Below, piece after piece: positions 41,306 to 49,326 of a stretch of 57,458 nt of DNA (position 1 is the first letter of the stretch; each line of letters starts with the position of its first letter). A model generated the notes under the pieces. The model did no database searches, was not told the DNA's origin, and saw only the letters and a list, made by a program, of their open reading frames with translations. Made by a program: the position numbers and the translations under genes. The DNA comes from Alphaproteobacteria bacterium. Lineage in GTDB: Bacteria; Pseudomonadota; Alphaproteobacteria; Bin95. The stretch is taken from the NCBI GenBank assembly GCA_022825195.1, contig JAJDYL010000177.1, forward strand, positions 1 through 57,458. The letters are read 5' to 3'.

Positions 41306-42076
41306 ATGCCGAAGGACAAGGCGGTCTTGATTACCGGAGCCGGCAGCGGCATCGGCGAGGCTTGCGCGCATGCGTTCGCCGCCGCCGGCGCGCGGCTTGC
41401 GCTTGCCGATATCGACAAGGCGGCGGCCGAGCGGGTCGCGGAGGCCTGCGGCGGCGTCAGGGCCGTGATCGAGGCGGATTGCGGCGATGTCGCGTCCATC
41501 GAGGCAATGGTGGAGGCCGCGGCAAGCGCGCTCGGCGGCCTCGACGCCTCGGTCAACAATGCCGGCGTCACCCGCCATGCCGACATCATGGAACTCACCG
41601 AAGCGGACTGGGACCGCATCCACCGGGTGAATTCCAAGGGCGTGTTCTTCTGCCTGCAGAGCGTGGCGCGGCGGATGATCGAACAGGGCCGGGGCGGGCG
41701 CATCGTCAACATCGCGTCCATTGCCGGGCGCGGCTTCAAGGGCACCTCCAACGCCGCCTACGCCGCCAGCAAGGGCGCGGTCATCTCGCTCACCAAGACC
41801 GCCGCCCAGCAATTGGGGCGCTACGACATCAATGTGAACGCCGTCTGTCCGGGCGTGACCTTCACCGCGCTGGTGGAGCAGCTCGTCCGCGACCGCTCCG
41901 CCGCGCGCGGCATTTCGGCCGAAGAGATGCGCCGCAGCATGGAGGCCCCGATCCCCATCGGGCGCGGCAACGACCCCGCTGACATCGCCGAACTCTGCGT
42001 GTTCCTGACCGGGCCCGGCTCCCGCAATGTCACCGGGCAGGCCTGGAACGTGGACGGGGGCCTGGTGCCGAGCTGA
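41306..42076 (+). CDS. Short-chain dehydrogenase/reductase (FabG-like)
   Basis: 256 residues of classical SDR type: NAD(P) loop TGAGSGIG (10-17), NNAG (84-87), catalytic S138 in IVNIASIAG, Y152 and K156 in YAASK, and the C-terminal GQAWNVDGG. The start lies six bases after the gatB stop with a GGAGG site inside the gatB end, so it is likely expressed with gatCAB. It is a 3-oxoacyl or alcohol reductase by family; there is no evidence of a link with tRNA charging. Confidence 0.92.
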   Translation: MPKDKAVLITGAGSGIGEACAHAFAAAGARLALADIDKAAAERVAEACGGVRAVIEADCGDVASIEAMVEAAASALGGLDASVNNAGVTRHADIMELTEADWDRIHRVNSKGVFFCLQSVARRMIEQGRGGRIVNIASIAGRGFKGTSNAAYAASKGAVISLTKTAAQQLGRYDINVNAVCPGVTFTALVEQLVRDRSAARGISAEEMRRSMEAPIPIGRGNDPADIAELCVFLTGPGSRNVTGQAWNVDGGLVPS

Positions 42077-42091
42077 TCCGGCCGGCCGGCT

Positions 42092-42943
42092 TCAACCCTC
42101 CGTTTCGAGAACCCGGAGCGGCGTGCCGTCCGCTTCCAGTGCGGCGCCGTCCCCGATCCGGTCGAGGCGCAGGAGCGCCAGGCCCGTCCCGCTCAGGCTG
42201 GAGCGCATTTCCCCCACCGGACGGCCGGCAGCCGTGATCCGCACACCGGAAGCGACAGGCCCGTCCAGCGCCACCGGCATGAGCCGCCGCCGCACCGCGC
42301 CCCGGTAATGCGTGCGCGCGGTCACCTCCTGGCCGACATAGCAGCCCTTTTCCCAGTCCACGCCGTTCAGCCGGTCGAAATTGCTCTCCAGCAGGAAGGC
42401 CCTGTCCACGGGCATGTCGCGCGAACCGTCCGGCGCGCCCAGCCGGTAGCGCAGCGCCTCATAGTCGTCGAAACCGCCTTCGGGCAGGCCTGTCGGCTCC
42501 TCCGCCGGGCGCAGCAGCCGCACGCCGAACCGTTCGTCGCGCGGGTCGATATAGGCAATGCCGCCGCCGGCGCTCGCGGACTCGCCCGGCCCCGCCCCGG
42601 CGAGGCCGAAATGTGTGGCGCCCTCCGGTACGGCCTCGACGGCCCAGGCGGCACTCGCATCCTCGATGGCGATTTTGGCCCGAAGCCGGTATCGCCTGAG
42701 CCGCTTCGCAAGGTCGTCCAGCCGGTCGGCCTCGGCATCGAGATAAACGGTTCCCTCCCGTTCGAGCGCGAAGACGTCGTGCAGGAACTTGCCCTGCGGC
42801 GTCAGCAATGCGGCATAGACGGCCCTGCCGCCGCGCACCGGCTCGATGTCGTTGGAGAGCAGCCCCTGCAGAAAGCCGTGGACGTCCTCGCCCGAAAGCG
42901 CCAGAACGCCCCGGTGGGGCAGGGGGATGCAGGCCGGTGTCAT
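42092..42943 (-). CDS. ygfZ: Folate-binding protein YgfZ (iron-sulfur repair, GcvT-like)
   Basis: 283 residues. The diagnostic YgfZ/IBA57 motif KGCYVGQEVTARTHYRG is complete, with the GcvT-like opening LSGEDVHGFLQGLLSNDI. These proteins support maturation or repair of certain [4Fe-4S] enzymes with folate. I prefer ATG 42943; an ATG at 42994 would add 17 residues and place its start on top of the divergent pyrC start codon. It is convergent with the SDR gene. Confidence 0.92.
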   Translation of the reverse strand: MTPACIPLPHRGVLALSGEDVHGFLQGLLSNDIEPVRGGRAVYAALLTPQGKFLHDVFALEREGTVYLDAEADRLDDLAKRLRRYRLRAKIAIEDASAAWAVEAVPEGATHFGLAGAGPGESASAGGGIAYIDPRDERFGVRLLRPAEEPTGLPEGGFDDYEALRYRLGAPDGSRDMPVDRAFLLESNFDRLNGVDWEKGCYVGQEVTARTHYRGAVRRRLMPVALDGPVASGVRITAAGRPVGEMRSSLSGTGLALLRLDRIGDGAALEADGTPLRVLETEG

Positions 42944-42992
42944 GGCCGCCTTTGTCGCCTTTCCCGAACCGCCGCGCAAGGGATGAGAGGCC

Positions 42993-44018
42993 ATGGACCG
43001 ACTGGAGATACGCCGCCCGGACGACTGGCATGTTCATTTCCGCGAAGGGGCGGTGCTGCGGGCGGTTGTGCCCTTCACCGCGCGGCAGTTCGCCCGCGCC
43101 ATCGTCATGCCGAACCTCGTGCCGCCGGTGACGGACGGCGCCCGCGCCCGCGCCTACCGCGACGAGATCGTGGCCGCGCTGCCGCCCGACGCCGGTTTCG
43201 AGCCGCTGATGACCTGCTACCTGACGGACGGGCTCGACCCGGCGGTCGTGGAGGACGAGGTTTTCACTGCGGCCAAGCTCTACCCGGCCCATGCGACCAC
43301 CAACTCCGCCCATGGCGTGACCGACATAGCGGCGCTCGGCCCGGTGCTGGAGCGGATGCAGCGGATCGGCAAGCCCTTGCTCGTCCACGGCGAGACGACC
43401 CATCCCGACGTCGACGTCTTCGACCGCGAGGCGGTGTTCGTGGAAACCGTGCTCGCCGGGCTGCGCCGCGATTTCCCTGAACTGAAGATCGTGCTGGAGC
43501 ACGTCACCACGGCCGAAGGCGCGGCCTTCGTCGAAGAGGCGGACGGGCCGACCGCGGCCACGATCACCCCGCACCATCTCGTCATCGACCGCAACGACCT
43601 GCTGGTGGGCGGCATCCGGCCCCACCTCTATTGCCTGCCGGTCGCCAAGCGCCGCCGCCACCGGGACGCGCTGCGCCGCGCGGCGGTCTCCGGCAGTCCG
43701 CGCTTCTTCCTCGGTACCGACACGGCCCCCCATGCCGTCAGCGACAAGGAGAGCGCCTGCGGCTGCGCCGGTATCTTCTGCGCGCCGACGGCGCTGGAAG
43801 TCTATGCCGAGGTCTTTGACCAGGAAGACGCGCTCGACCGGCTGGAGGCCTTTGCGAGCCTGAACGGCCCCGCCTTCTACGGCCTCCCGCCCAACGAGGA
43901 GCGCATCGTGCTGGAGCGCCGCCCCGTCGAAGCCCCCGGCCCCCTCGCCGCCGGCGGCAACACGATCCTCCCCTTCCGCGCCGGCGAACGTCTGGAATGG
44001 CGGATTGCGAACTCCTGA
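42993..44018 (+). CDS. pyrC: Dihydroorotase PyrC (class II)
   Basis: 341 residues. The metal-binding histidines are in DDWHVHFRE (H13, H15), the bridging lysine in [13 protein letters not shown] (K95), further ligands are H132 in [10 protein letters not shown] and H170 in VLEHVTT, and the catalytic aspartate is D243 in [14 protein letters not shown]. It cyclises carbamoyl-aspartate to dihydroorotate in pyrimidine synthesis. The length and HxH-YPAxATTNS pattern place it with the E. coli-type PyrC group. It is divergent from ygfZ. Confidence 0.95.
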   Translation: MDRLEIRRPDDWHVHFREGAVLRAVVPFTARQFARAIVMPNLVPPVTDGARARAYRDEIVAALPPDAGFEPLMTCYLTDGLDPAVVEDEVFTAAKLYPAHATTNSAHGVTDIAALGPVLERMQRIGKPLLVHGETTHPDVDVFDREAVFVETVLAGLRRDFPELKIVLEHVTTAEGAAFVEEADGPTAATITPHHLVIDRNDLLVGGIRPHLYCLPVAKRRRHRDALRRAAVSGSPRFFLGTDTAPHAVSDKESACGCAGIFCAPTALEVYAEVFDQEDALDRLEAFASLNGPAFYGLPPNEERIVLERRPVEAPGPLAAGGNTILPFRAGERLEWRIANS

Positions 44019-44047
44019 TTCTTTACAAATTGATCTTTTGTAAAGAA
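44019..44047. promoter_or_regulatory. Perfect 11-base inverted repeat upstream of the second antitoxin gene
   Basis: TTCTTTACAAA (44019-44029) and TTTGTAAAGAA (44037-44047) are exact inverted arms around seven bases. The repeat begins right after the pyrC stop and lies 46 bases before the antitoxin start. The stem is AT-rich and no T-run follows on the plus strand, so an operator bound by the dimeric antitoxin is the best reading. As a terminator for pyrC it would be weak. Confidence 0.6.
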
Positions 44048-44092
44048 ATGATATCGTGCGCTGAAATCGGTCATGTCGGGAAGGAAAGCCTC

Positions 44093-44320
44093 ATGCCGCG
44101 GGTGAGCGCCAAACGCCAGATCACGCTGCCGGTCGATCAATGCAGGGAAGTCGGGATCGGGCCGGGAGACGAGTATCGGAGTTATGTCGCGGACGGCCAT
44201 ATCACCATCGTACGGATGATCCCCGGCGCGGCGAAGGGGTTTCTGCGGGACATTGTCGGCGATCCGGCCGTCAGCGACGAAGAATCCCTGGAGGATGCGC
44301 TTGACAGGTCGGCGCCTTGA
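44093..44320 (+). CDS. AbrB/MazE-type antitoxin
   Basis: 75 residues beginning MPRVSAKRQITLPVDQCREVG, the swapped-hairpin AbrB DNA-binding motif (S.KRQITLP..), with GIGPGDEYRSYVADGHITI completing the fold and a short acidic tail for toxin binding. AAGGAAAG precedes ATG 44093. The frame extends upstream to 43997 but only through the pyrC tail and the operator repeat. It pairs with the PIN toxin that starts at its stop codon. Confidence 0.88.
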   Translation: MPRVSAKRQITLPVDQCREVGIGPGDEYRSYVADGHITIVRMIPGAAKGFLRDIVGDPAVSDEESLEDALDRSAP

Positions 44321-44751
44321 TCGCCGTCGATACGAATGTCCTGCTTCGGTATTTGCTGCATGACGACGAAGCCCAGGCAGCACGCGCGGGTGCCGTTTTC
44401 GAGGCGGGAGAGACAGTCCTAGTCACGGATGTCGTGCTGGCAGAAACCATGTGGACGCTTGCCGGCCGCAGATACCGGCTGACGGAGACAAAGCTGGTGG
44501 CCACTCTCGAACGGCTGTTCGGCGATCCGTATATCCGTTTCGAGGACAACCGGGCTGTGTGGCGCGCCTTCCAGACATTCCGAAGCGCGGCGTCGGCAGA
44601 CGAGACCGGATCGGCCAAGAGCGTCGGCTTCGCCGATGCGTTGATCGTGTACAAGGCAATGCAGGCGGCGTCGGACGCGGGCGAGGAGTTGACGCGCGTC
44701 TACACCTTCGATGCGGCAATGCAGCGCCTGCCGCATACCGCGCCGCCCTGA
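44317..44751 (+). CDS. vapC: PIN-domain ribonuclease toxin (VapC type)
   Basis: 144 residues. The acidic site is D5 in IAVDTNVLL, E43 in VLAETMW, D107 in GFADALI and D132 in YTFDAAM. VLLRYLLHDDEAQ is the usual opening of VapC toxins paired with AbrB-type antitoxins. The start appears to be TTG at 44317, overlapping the antitoxin stop as TTGA; no ATG or GTG gives the same N-terminus, so translation probably depends on coupling. It abuts the AT-rich remnant that starts a few bases after its stop. Confidence 0.9.
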   Translation: MIAVDTNVLLRYLLHDDEAQAARAGAVFEAGETVLVTDVVLAETMWTLAGRRYRLTETKLVATLERLFGDPYIRFEDNRAVWRAFQTFRSAASADETGSAKSVGFADALIVYKAMQAASDAGEELTRVYTFDAAMQRLPHTAPP

Positions 44752-44756
44752 AGACG

Positions 44757-44885
44757 ATTGGTACACCACTAGCCGTGCGGAGCTTCACCACCAATATAGA
44801 GGAACCCATTCTTCGCTTGGCAGCATACGAATCATCAAATAAGCTGTCTTCATCGGAACTGAAGAGACCAGACGACAATGATTGA
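44757..44885 (+). pseudogene. 3' remnant of an unidentified gene upstream of the NACHT gene
   Basis: Directly after the VapC stop the composition drops to AT-rich, and one frame reads IGTPLAVRSFTTNIEEPILR, then LAAYESSNKLSSS and a charged tail to TGA at 44883-44885. The frame has no start of its own and the TGA overlaps the ATG (44878) of the NACHT gene by eight bases, as in an operon. I read it as the last 42 or so codons of a lost partner gene. The family is not recognisable. Confidence 0.5.
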
Positions 44886-45032
44886 ACCGATTTCAGATTT
44901 TGCTCTCGGCACAGTTGCCACAACAGCTATTCGAAAGACTGTTTCGATTTCGTTGAAAAGTTATCGCTTCAAGTTGCAAAAAACAAGTATGATGAAATAA
45001 AATTTTCTCTCAGCGAAGGATTACCAAAATAT

Positions 45033-46106
45033 TTGGCGGCCAATTACGCAAAATGCCAAACACTTAAGACTCTTTTGAATAGAAACGATCCGATTGCTTT
45101 GGAAGAGTGTTTTGTTGCGCCAGATTTTAAATTGAGAGGATCAACTTTTTCTTCTTCGAAATTTTTGGAGCAAGCTAGTCAATCCAATACCAAAGTTGTG
45201 ATTACAGGATTAGCTGGAAGCGGCAAGTCCGTTTTCTTGAAATATTCGTTCAGAAAAGTTATCGAGGATGGTTATTCATATTATCCGATATTTTTCGAAT
45301 TAAGGTCACTTAACGGAATGTCTTCGAATTCAGGTTTTTTGCTCTCTGAAATATTTGACTCAATAAATTCCTGCTGCGAATCTTTCACAAAAACCCAATT
45401 CAATTACGGCTTAAAAACTGGAGCATTTTACTTTCTCCTTGATGGATTTGATGAACTCAAACATGAAATCAGAGAACAGGTTTCACATGAGATTCAGAAA
45501 CTTGCTCGAAATCATCATAAATGTACGATTTTAGTCACCAGCCGCCCATCAGGAGATTTTGTATCATGGGAAGGATTCTCTGAAGCTGCATTGTTGCCGT
45601 TTGATTTGGAAAAGGTAGTAGATTATATTTCTAAGTTGAGATTTGATGAGGAAAAAAAGAAGGACTTATTGACTGACTTACAGGAAGGTTTGTTCGAGAA
45701 AAATGAAGATTTCCTTTCGAATCCTTTTTTATCAACAATGATGCTATTGACATATGATTCATTTGAGGAAATACCGGAAAAACGACATATATTTTACTCT
45801 AAGTGTTTTGACGTATTGGCGCGAGAGCATGATGCATCGAAGGGAAAATACAAGAGAGAATTGTTTTCAGATTTAGCTAGTGATCAGTTGGAGATGGTGT
45901 TTATGTTCTTTCGTGCCATATCGTATGTTGATCGCCAATTTTCTTTTAACGACAGTCAGATGATTAAATACGTGGGTAGCGCCATTTCATCTTGCGGATT
46001 CGAAACTGACGTTGCGGCTGTTATAAAGGACTTCCGAGAGTCCATATCAATCGTAGAATTGGTTGGACTAAATTATGAATTTGCGTACAGATCATTTCCA
46101 GAATAA
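45033..46106 (+). CDS. NACHT ATPase module, longest open segment of the broken gene
   Basis: This is the largest uninterrupted part, 357 codons from a TTG with no ribosome-binding site. It contains Walker A VVITGLAGSGKSVFLK (codons 55-70), Walker B FYFLLDGFDEL (132-142), the sensor TILVTSRPSGDF and the FLSNPFLSTMMLL helix typical of NACHT/NLR-like proteins, ending at the premature TAA. If expressed alone it would be a NACHT domain without its N- and C-terminal parts. Confidence 0.6.
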   Translation: MAANYAKCQTLKTLLNRNDPIALEECFVAPDFKLRGSTFSSSKFLEQASQSNTKVVITGLAGSGKSVFLKYSFRKVIEDGYSYYPIFFELRSLNGMSSNSGFLLSEIFDSINSCCESFTKTQFNYGLKTGAFYFLLDGFDELKHEIREQVSHEIQKLARNHHKCTILVTSRPSGDFVSWEGFSEAALLPFDLEKVVDYISKLRFDEEKKKDLLTDLQEGLFEKNEDFLSNPFLSTMMLLTYDSFEEIPEKRHIFYSKCFDVLAREHDASKGKYKRELFSDLASDQLEMVFMFFRAISYVDRQFSFNDSQMIKYVGSAISSCGFETDVAAVIKDFRESISIVELVGLNYEFAYRSFPE

Positions 46107-46139
46107 TTTTACACAAAATTTGTCGTCACGGACAGAAAA

Positions 46140-46733
46140 TTGTCACTTGAGGAGAAGATTGGATGGCTTTGCGACAGTGTTGCCTCGGATGACACGGTGG
46201 AAATGATCGCAGATATAGACAGAGCATATTTTGAAGACGAGTTTTTGCTGCCTAGAGTGGGAATTCTTGATAAGAAGCTATCGAAGGTGAATGCGAAATT
46301 TAATCCGGCCGGTGTACTTTCAAAATTTTATGGCCGCATGCGGCTTGTCAAGCACAAGGGCGAATCCGATGAAGAGGAACAACCTTTCGTAGCTTTTACT
46401 ATACGAAATCCCGGTAATTGGTTAATTTTGCGGTTGGCGACATCGAAGTACCGAGATGAGATTGGTTATCTTCGCCAGGACTCGCGGCAAGAAATGGATG
46501 AAATGAGGAAGTTGCAAATTGGTATGCTAAGGGAGGAAAATGAGCGCGAAGTGAAAATTCATCATACTAACAACAGTCGACTAAAAGCGGTAACGGCGGA
46601 TCGGTATGCGTCGAATATTAAGTCAACGATAAGCGGGCTACGGGAGGCGTTAGAGGTGAAACAGGAGAAAAGAAAGAGAGGGCTTGGAGCACTGATCCGT
46701 AGCAGATATAGCGGTAAAGAATCCCGGGTGTAA
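46140..46733 (+). CDS. C-terminal segment of the broken NACHT gene
   Basis: 197 codons in the same frame as the NACHT module, 11 codons after the TAA, beginning at a TTG without a ribosome-binding site. It starts SLEEKIGWLCDSVASDDTVE, a helical stretch, and ends in a long charged helix (RQDSRQEMDEMRKLQ, then VKQEKRKRGLGALIRSRY). No known effector domain is visible. It could be a sensor or an unrecognised signalling domain; independent expression is unlikely. Confidence 0.5.
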   Translation: MSLEEKIGWLCDSVASDDTVEMIADIDRAYFEDEFLLPRVGILDKKLSKVNAKFNPAGVLSKFYGRMRLVKHKGESDEEEQPFVAFTIRNPGNWLILRLATSKYRDEIGYLRQDSRQEMDEMRKLQIGMLREENEREVKIHHTNNSRLKAVTADRYASNIKSTISGLREALEVKQEKRKRGLGALIRSRYSGKESRV

Positions 46734-46808
46734 AGTAGGTCGCTCAAGGAGTGATCTGCGGTTCGCTAGATGGAAACGTATTAGCGTTGTCGGCGGTAGG
46801 GTTGGTGG

Positions 46809-47408
46809 TCAGTCTCGCGCAAGGGCGCATCGCGGGCGGGCGAGGAGGCGCTGGACGTAGCGGCCGAGTGCCGGGAACTCTTCCAGGTGTTCCAGGCGCC
46901 GGGCCCAGTTGAGGCACCAGCCGACGACGATGTCGGTGACGGTGAACCGGTCTTCGACCAGATAGTCGTGTTGCGCCAGATGGTCTTCCACTACCGCTGC
47001 GCTGCGTTTGAACATATGCACGTTCTGCTCGAAGGCGGCGGTAATGCGCTTTTCCTCCGGCAGCACATACTGGTTGACGGCGGTGTTCCAGAGCCACGCC
47101 TCCATCTCGGTGAGGCAGAACGCGACCCACTGGTCGTGCTCGGCGCGCGCGAAGGTGCCGGGCGCGGCGATCAGCTTCGCGGCCGGGACGCGGTCGGCGA
47201 TGTAGGTGCAGATGGCCGCGGACTCGAACAGCGGCCGCCCGTCGATGACCGCCGCCGGTATCTTCGCCAGAGGATGAAACCGCCGCATTTCCTCCAGACT
47301 CGTCATGTCGCGCCGGTCGATCGCGGCACATTCGATCCCCGCTTCCTGCAGGGTCCACTGGCAACGCGCGCTCCGGTTGGTGCCGGTGCCGAACAGGGTC
47401 ACTTCCAT
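46809..47408 (-). CDS. Glutathione S-transferase family protein
   Basis: 199 residues. MEVTLFGTGTNRSARCQWTL is the thioredoxin-like N-terminus with the active-site serine/arginine region, and KIPAAVIDGRPLFESAAICTYIADR carries the cis-proline and the ESAAI glutathione-binding motif. The C-terminal helical domain has FTVTDIVVGWCLNWARRL. ATG 47408 follows an AGGAG site. Likely a cytosolic conjugating or isomerising enzyme. It is the last gene of a leftward run. Confidence 0.88.
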   Translation of the reverse strand: MEVTLFGTGTNRSARCQWTLQEAGIECAAIDRRDMTSLEEMRRFHPLAKIPAAVIDGRPLFESAAICTYIADRVPAAKLIAAPGTFARAEHDQWVAFCLTEMEAWLWNTAVNQYVLPEEKRITAAFEQNVHMFKRSAAVVEDHLAQHDYLVEDRFTVTDIVVGWCLNWARRLEHLEEFPALGRYVQRLLARPRCALARD

Positions 47409-47427
47409 CGCGGCAACTCCTATGCCC

Positions 47428-48186
47428 CTACAACCCGCCGACGAATCCCGAAATTGCATCCGCAACCCGCTCCGGCGCTTCGATGGGCGCGCCGTGGGCG
47501 AGGCCGTCGAGCACTAGGGCCCTTGCATCCGGGATGGCCTCGGCGAGGGCGCGGCTCATGGCGGGGGTGGAGTTGATGTCGTGCTCGGCGGTCATGGCGA
47601 GGGTGGGGCAGGCGATGCGGGCGGCCTCGCGGGCAAGTTCGCCATCCGCCGTCGCGAACACCCGGTAGGCGGCGAGATAGGCCGCCGGATCGTTGGCCAG
47701 CAGGCGGCGGCGGACCGCATCGACAAGCTCCGGCGAGCCCTTCCGGAAGTCCCCGGTGAACCAGCGCGCGATAGCCGACTTGGCCATGCCTGCGGGGCCG
47801 TCCCGCTCCACCGCGGCGAGGCGCTGCAATATGGCGGCGCGCTGATGCCCGTCGCGGTCGAACACCGCGTTCATCAGCACCATCCCCCGGAGCGCGCCCG
47901 GCCGGTCGAGCGCGAAACGCTGCGCCACCATGGCCCCCATCGAAAAGCCGACGACGACCGGCGCGGTCTCGAGACCGTCCACGACCGCGCCCAGCGCATC
48001 GGCGAATGTCGCCAGCGCAACCTCGCCCGCCGGCAGCCCCGCCTCGCCGTGGCAGGGCATGTCGAAGGCGATGCAGTCGAGCCTGCCGGAAAGGCAGTGC
48101 GAAACCCCGTCCCACATCGTCCGGTCGAGGCCGACCCCGTGGATCAGCACCAGCGGCGGGGCTTTGCCGGCGTGGGAGGCGGTCAT
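47428..48186 (-). CDS. Alpha/beta-fold hydrolase
   Basis: 252 residues. The oxyanion-hole motif is LVLIHGVGLDRTMWDGV, the nucleophile elbow is VVGFSMGAMVA, the acid lies in MTAEHDINST and the histidine in LDGLAHGAPIEAPE, so the triad is complete. It resembles 3-oxoadipate enol-lactonase-like and related esterases. Start overlaps the stop of the upstream flavoprotein gene as ATGA (48183-48186), suggesting that both act on one compound. Confidence 0.9.
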   Translation of the reverse strand: MTASHAGKAPPLVLIHGVGLDRTMWDGVSHCLSGRLDCIAFDMPCHGEAGLPAGEVALATFADALGAVVDGLETAPVVVGFSMGAMVAQRFALDRPGALRGMVLMNAVFDRDGHQRAAILQRLAAVERDGPAGMAKSAIARWFTGDFRKGSPELVDAVRRRLLANDPAAYLAAYRVFATADGELAREAARIACPTLAMTAEHDINSTPAMSRALAEAIPDARALVLDGLAHGAPIEAPERVADAISGFVGGL

Positions 48187-49220
48187 GCGAAGGCGGGCAT
48201 CACTTCGTCGATGAACAGGCTGAGCGACTTCTGCTTCTCCGCAAACGGCATCCCGTTGTCGATCCAGAGGCTGTACTGGTCGAAGCCCATCGCCTCGTAG
48301 CTCTTGAGCCGTGCGATCACCTCGTCCGGCGTGCCGACCGCATTGTTGGCGCGCATCGCCTCCGGCGAGAAGATTTCGAGCTTCTCCATCTCCTCCTCCG
48401 AGAGCGGCTCGATCATGCCCTGGCTGATCGGGCGCTCATTGCGGAACCAGGCGCCGAAATGGCAGTAGAACCGGCTGAGCGCCTGCGCGCCCTCGGCCAC
48501 CGCCTCCTCGTTTGCGCCGACATGGGTGTGGCGCAGCAGCATGATCCTCGGCCGCGGGACTTCCGGGTGCGCGGCGCAGGCATCCTCGAAGCGCTGCATC
48601 AGCCGCTCGACCTCGTCGTCGCCCTGCCAGAGCGGCGTCACCTGCACATTGCACCGCTCGGACACCGCGAATTTGTGGCTGTCGGGGTCGCGGGCGGCGA
48701 TCCAGAGCGGCGGGTGAGGGCTCTGGACGGGTTTCGGCGAGGAGGTGGTCTTCGGGAACTGCCACCGTTCCCCGTCATGCGCGTAATCCCCCTGCCAGAG
48801 CTTCTTGACCGCCGGCACCGTCTCCCGCAGCGCCGCACCCGCCGAAGCGGCGTCGAGGCCCGGTGACAGCCGCTCATATTCGAAGCTGTAGGCGCCGCGC
48901 GCGATCCCGAGCTCCAGCCGCCCGCCGGTCACGATGTCGGCCAGCGCCGCCTCGCCCGCCAGCTTTATCGGATGCCAGAAGGGCGCGACGATGGCGCCGG
49001 TGCCGAGGCGGACATGCTTCGTCCTGTTGGCGATGTCGGCGAGCGTGATGAACGGGTTGGGCGTGATGGTGAAATCCATCCCGTGATGCTCGCCCGTCCA
49101 GATAGCCTCGAACCCGCCTTCGTCCGCCATCCGGCAGAGCTCCAGGGACTCGCGGTAAAGCTCGGCATGGTCCCGGTCCGGCGTCAGCCGCTCCATGTGG
49201 ACGAACAGGGAAAATTCCAT
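48183..49220 (-). CDS. LLM-class flavin-dependent oxidoreductase (luciferase-like)
   Basis: 345 residues. MEFSLFVHMERLTPD, AIWTGEHHGMDFTITPNPF and RLGTGAIVAPFWHPIKLAGEAALADIVTGGRLELGI are typical of bacterial-luciferase-like monooxygenases that use FMNH2 or F420. It is coupled to the downstream hydrolase by a four-base overlap; a monooxygenase followed by a hydrolase fits oxidative ring or side-chain cleavage. The substrate is unknown. Confidence 0.92.
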   Translation of the reverse strand: MEFSLFVHMERLTPDRDHAELYRESLELCRMADEGGFEAIWTGEHHGMDFTITPNPFITLADIANRTKHVRLGTGAIVAPFWHPIKLAGEAALADIVTGGRLELGIARGAYSFEYERLSPGLDAASAGAALRETVPAVKKLWQGDYAHDGERWQFPKTTSSPKPVQSPHPPLWIAARDPDSHKFAVSERCNVQVTPLWQGDDEVERLMQRFEDACAAHPEVPRPRIMLLRHTHVGANEEAVAEGAQALSRFYCHFGAWFRNERPISQGMIEPLSEEEMEKLEIFSPEAMRANNAVGTPDEVIARLKSYEAMGFDQYSLWIDNGMPFAEKQKSLSLFIDEVMPAFA

Positions 49221-49326
49221 CCGAGGGCCTCCGGAAGCGTGGCCGGAACAGGGCGGGCGCCTTCATAACACGACTCCGCCTTTTCTGCCTCAGCATTTGC
49301 TTCCGTGTCGGGTGAGGCCGGCCTCG

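Larger units (their letters stand above)
44878..46733 (+). pseudogene. NACHT-domain STAND ATPase, broken by a frameshift and a stop codon
   Basis: Three open stretches join into one protein of about 618 residues: 44878-44945 (MIEPISDFALGTVATTAIRK), 44946-46103, and 46107-46733. A single missing base at 44941-44946 shifts the frame; restoring it joins the start to DFVEKLSLQVAKNKYDEIK. The TAA at 46104-46106 interrupts YRSFPE-stop-FYTKFV, where NACHT ATPases have an FxHRSFQEYF motif, so it replaces a tyrosine codon. Walker A (GLAGSGKS) and Walker B (FLLDGFDEL) are intact. Bacterial NACHT proteins are known antiphage factors. The DNA is strongly AT-rich relative to its surroundings, so it was acquired by transfer. 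Sequencing error or recoding are alternatives. Confidence 0.75.

Noticed and set aside
44019..44047. Rho-independent terminator of pyrC
   Set aside because: The stem is AT-rich and not followed by a T-run; an antitoxin operator explains position and symmetry better.
44451..44885. 145-residue ORF spanning the PIN toxin and the NACHT upstream region
   Set aside because: Its first two thirds are a shadow of the PIN toxin in another frame; only the AT-rich last third looks coding, and this was kept as a separate remnant.
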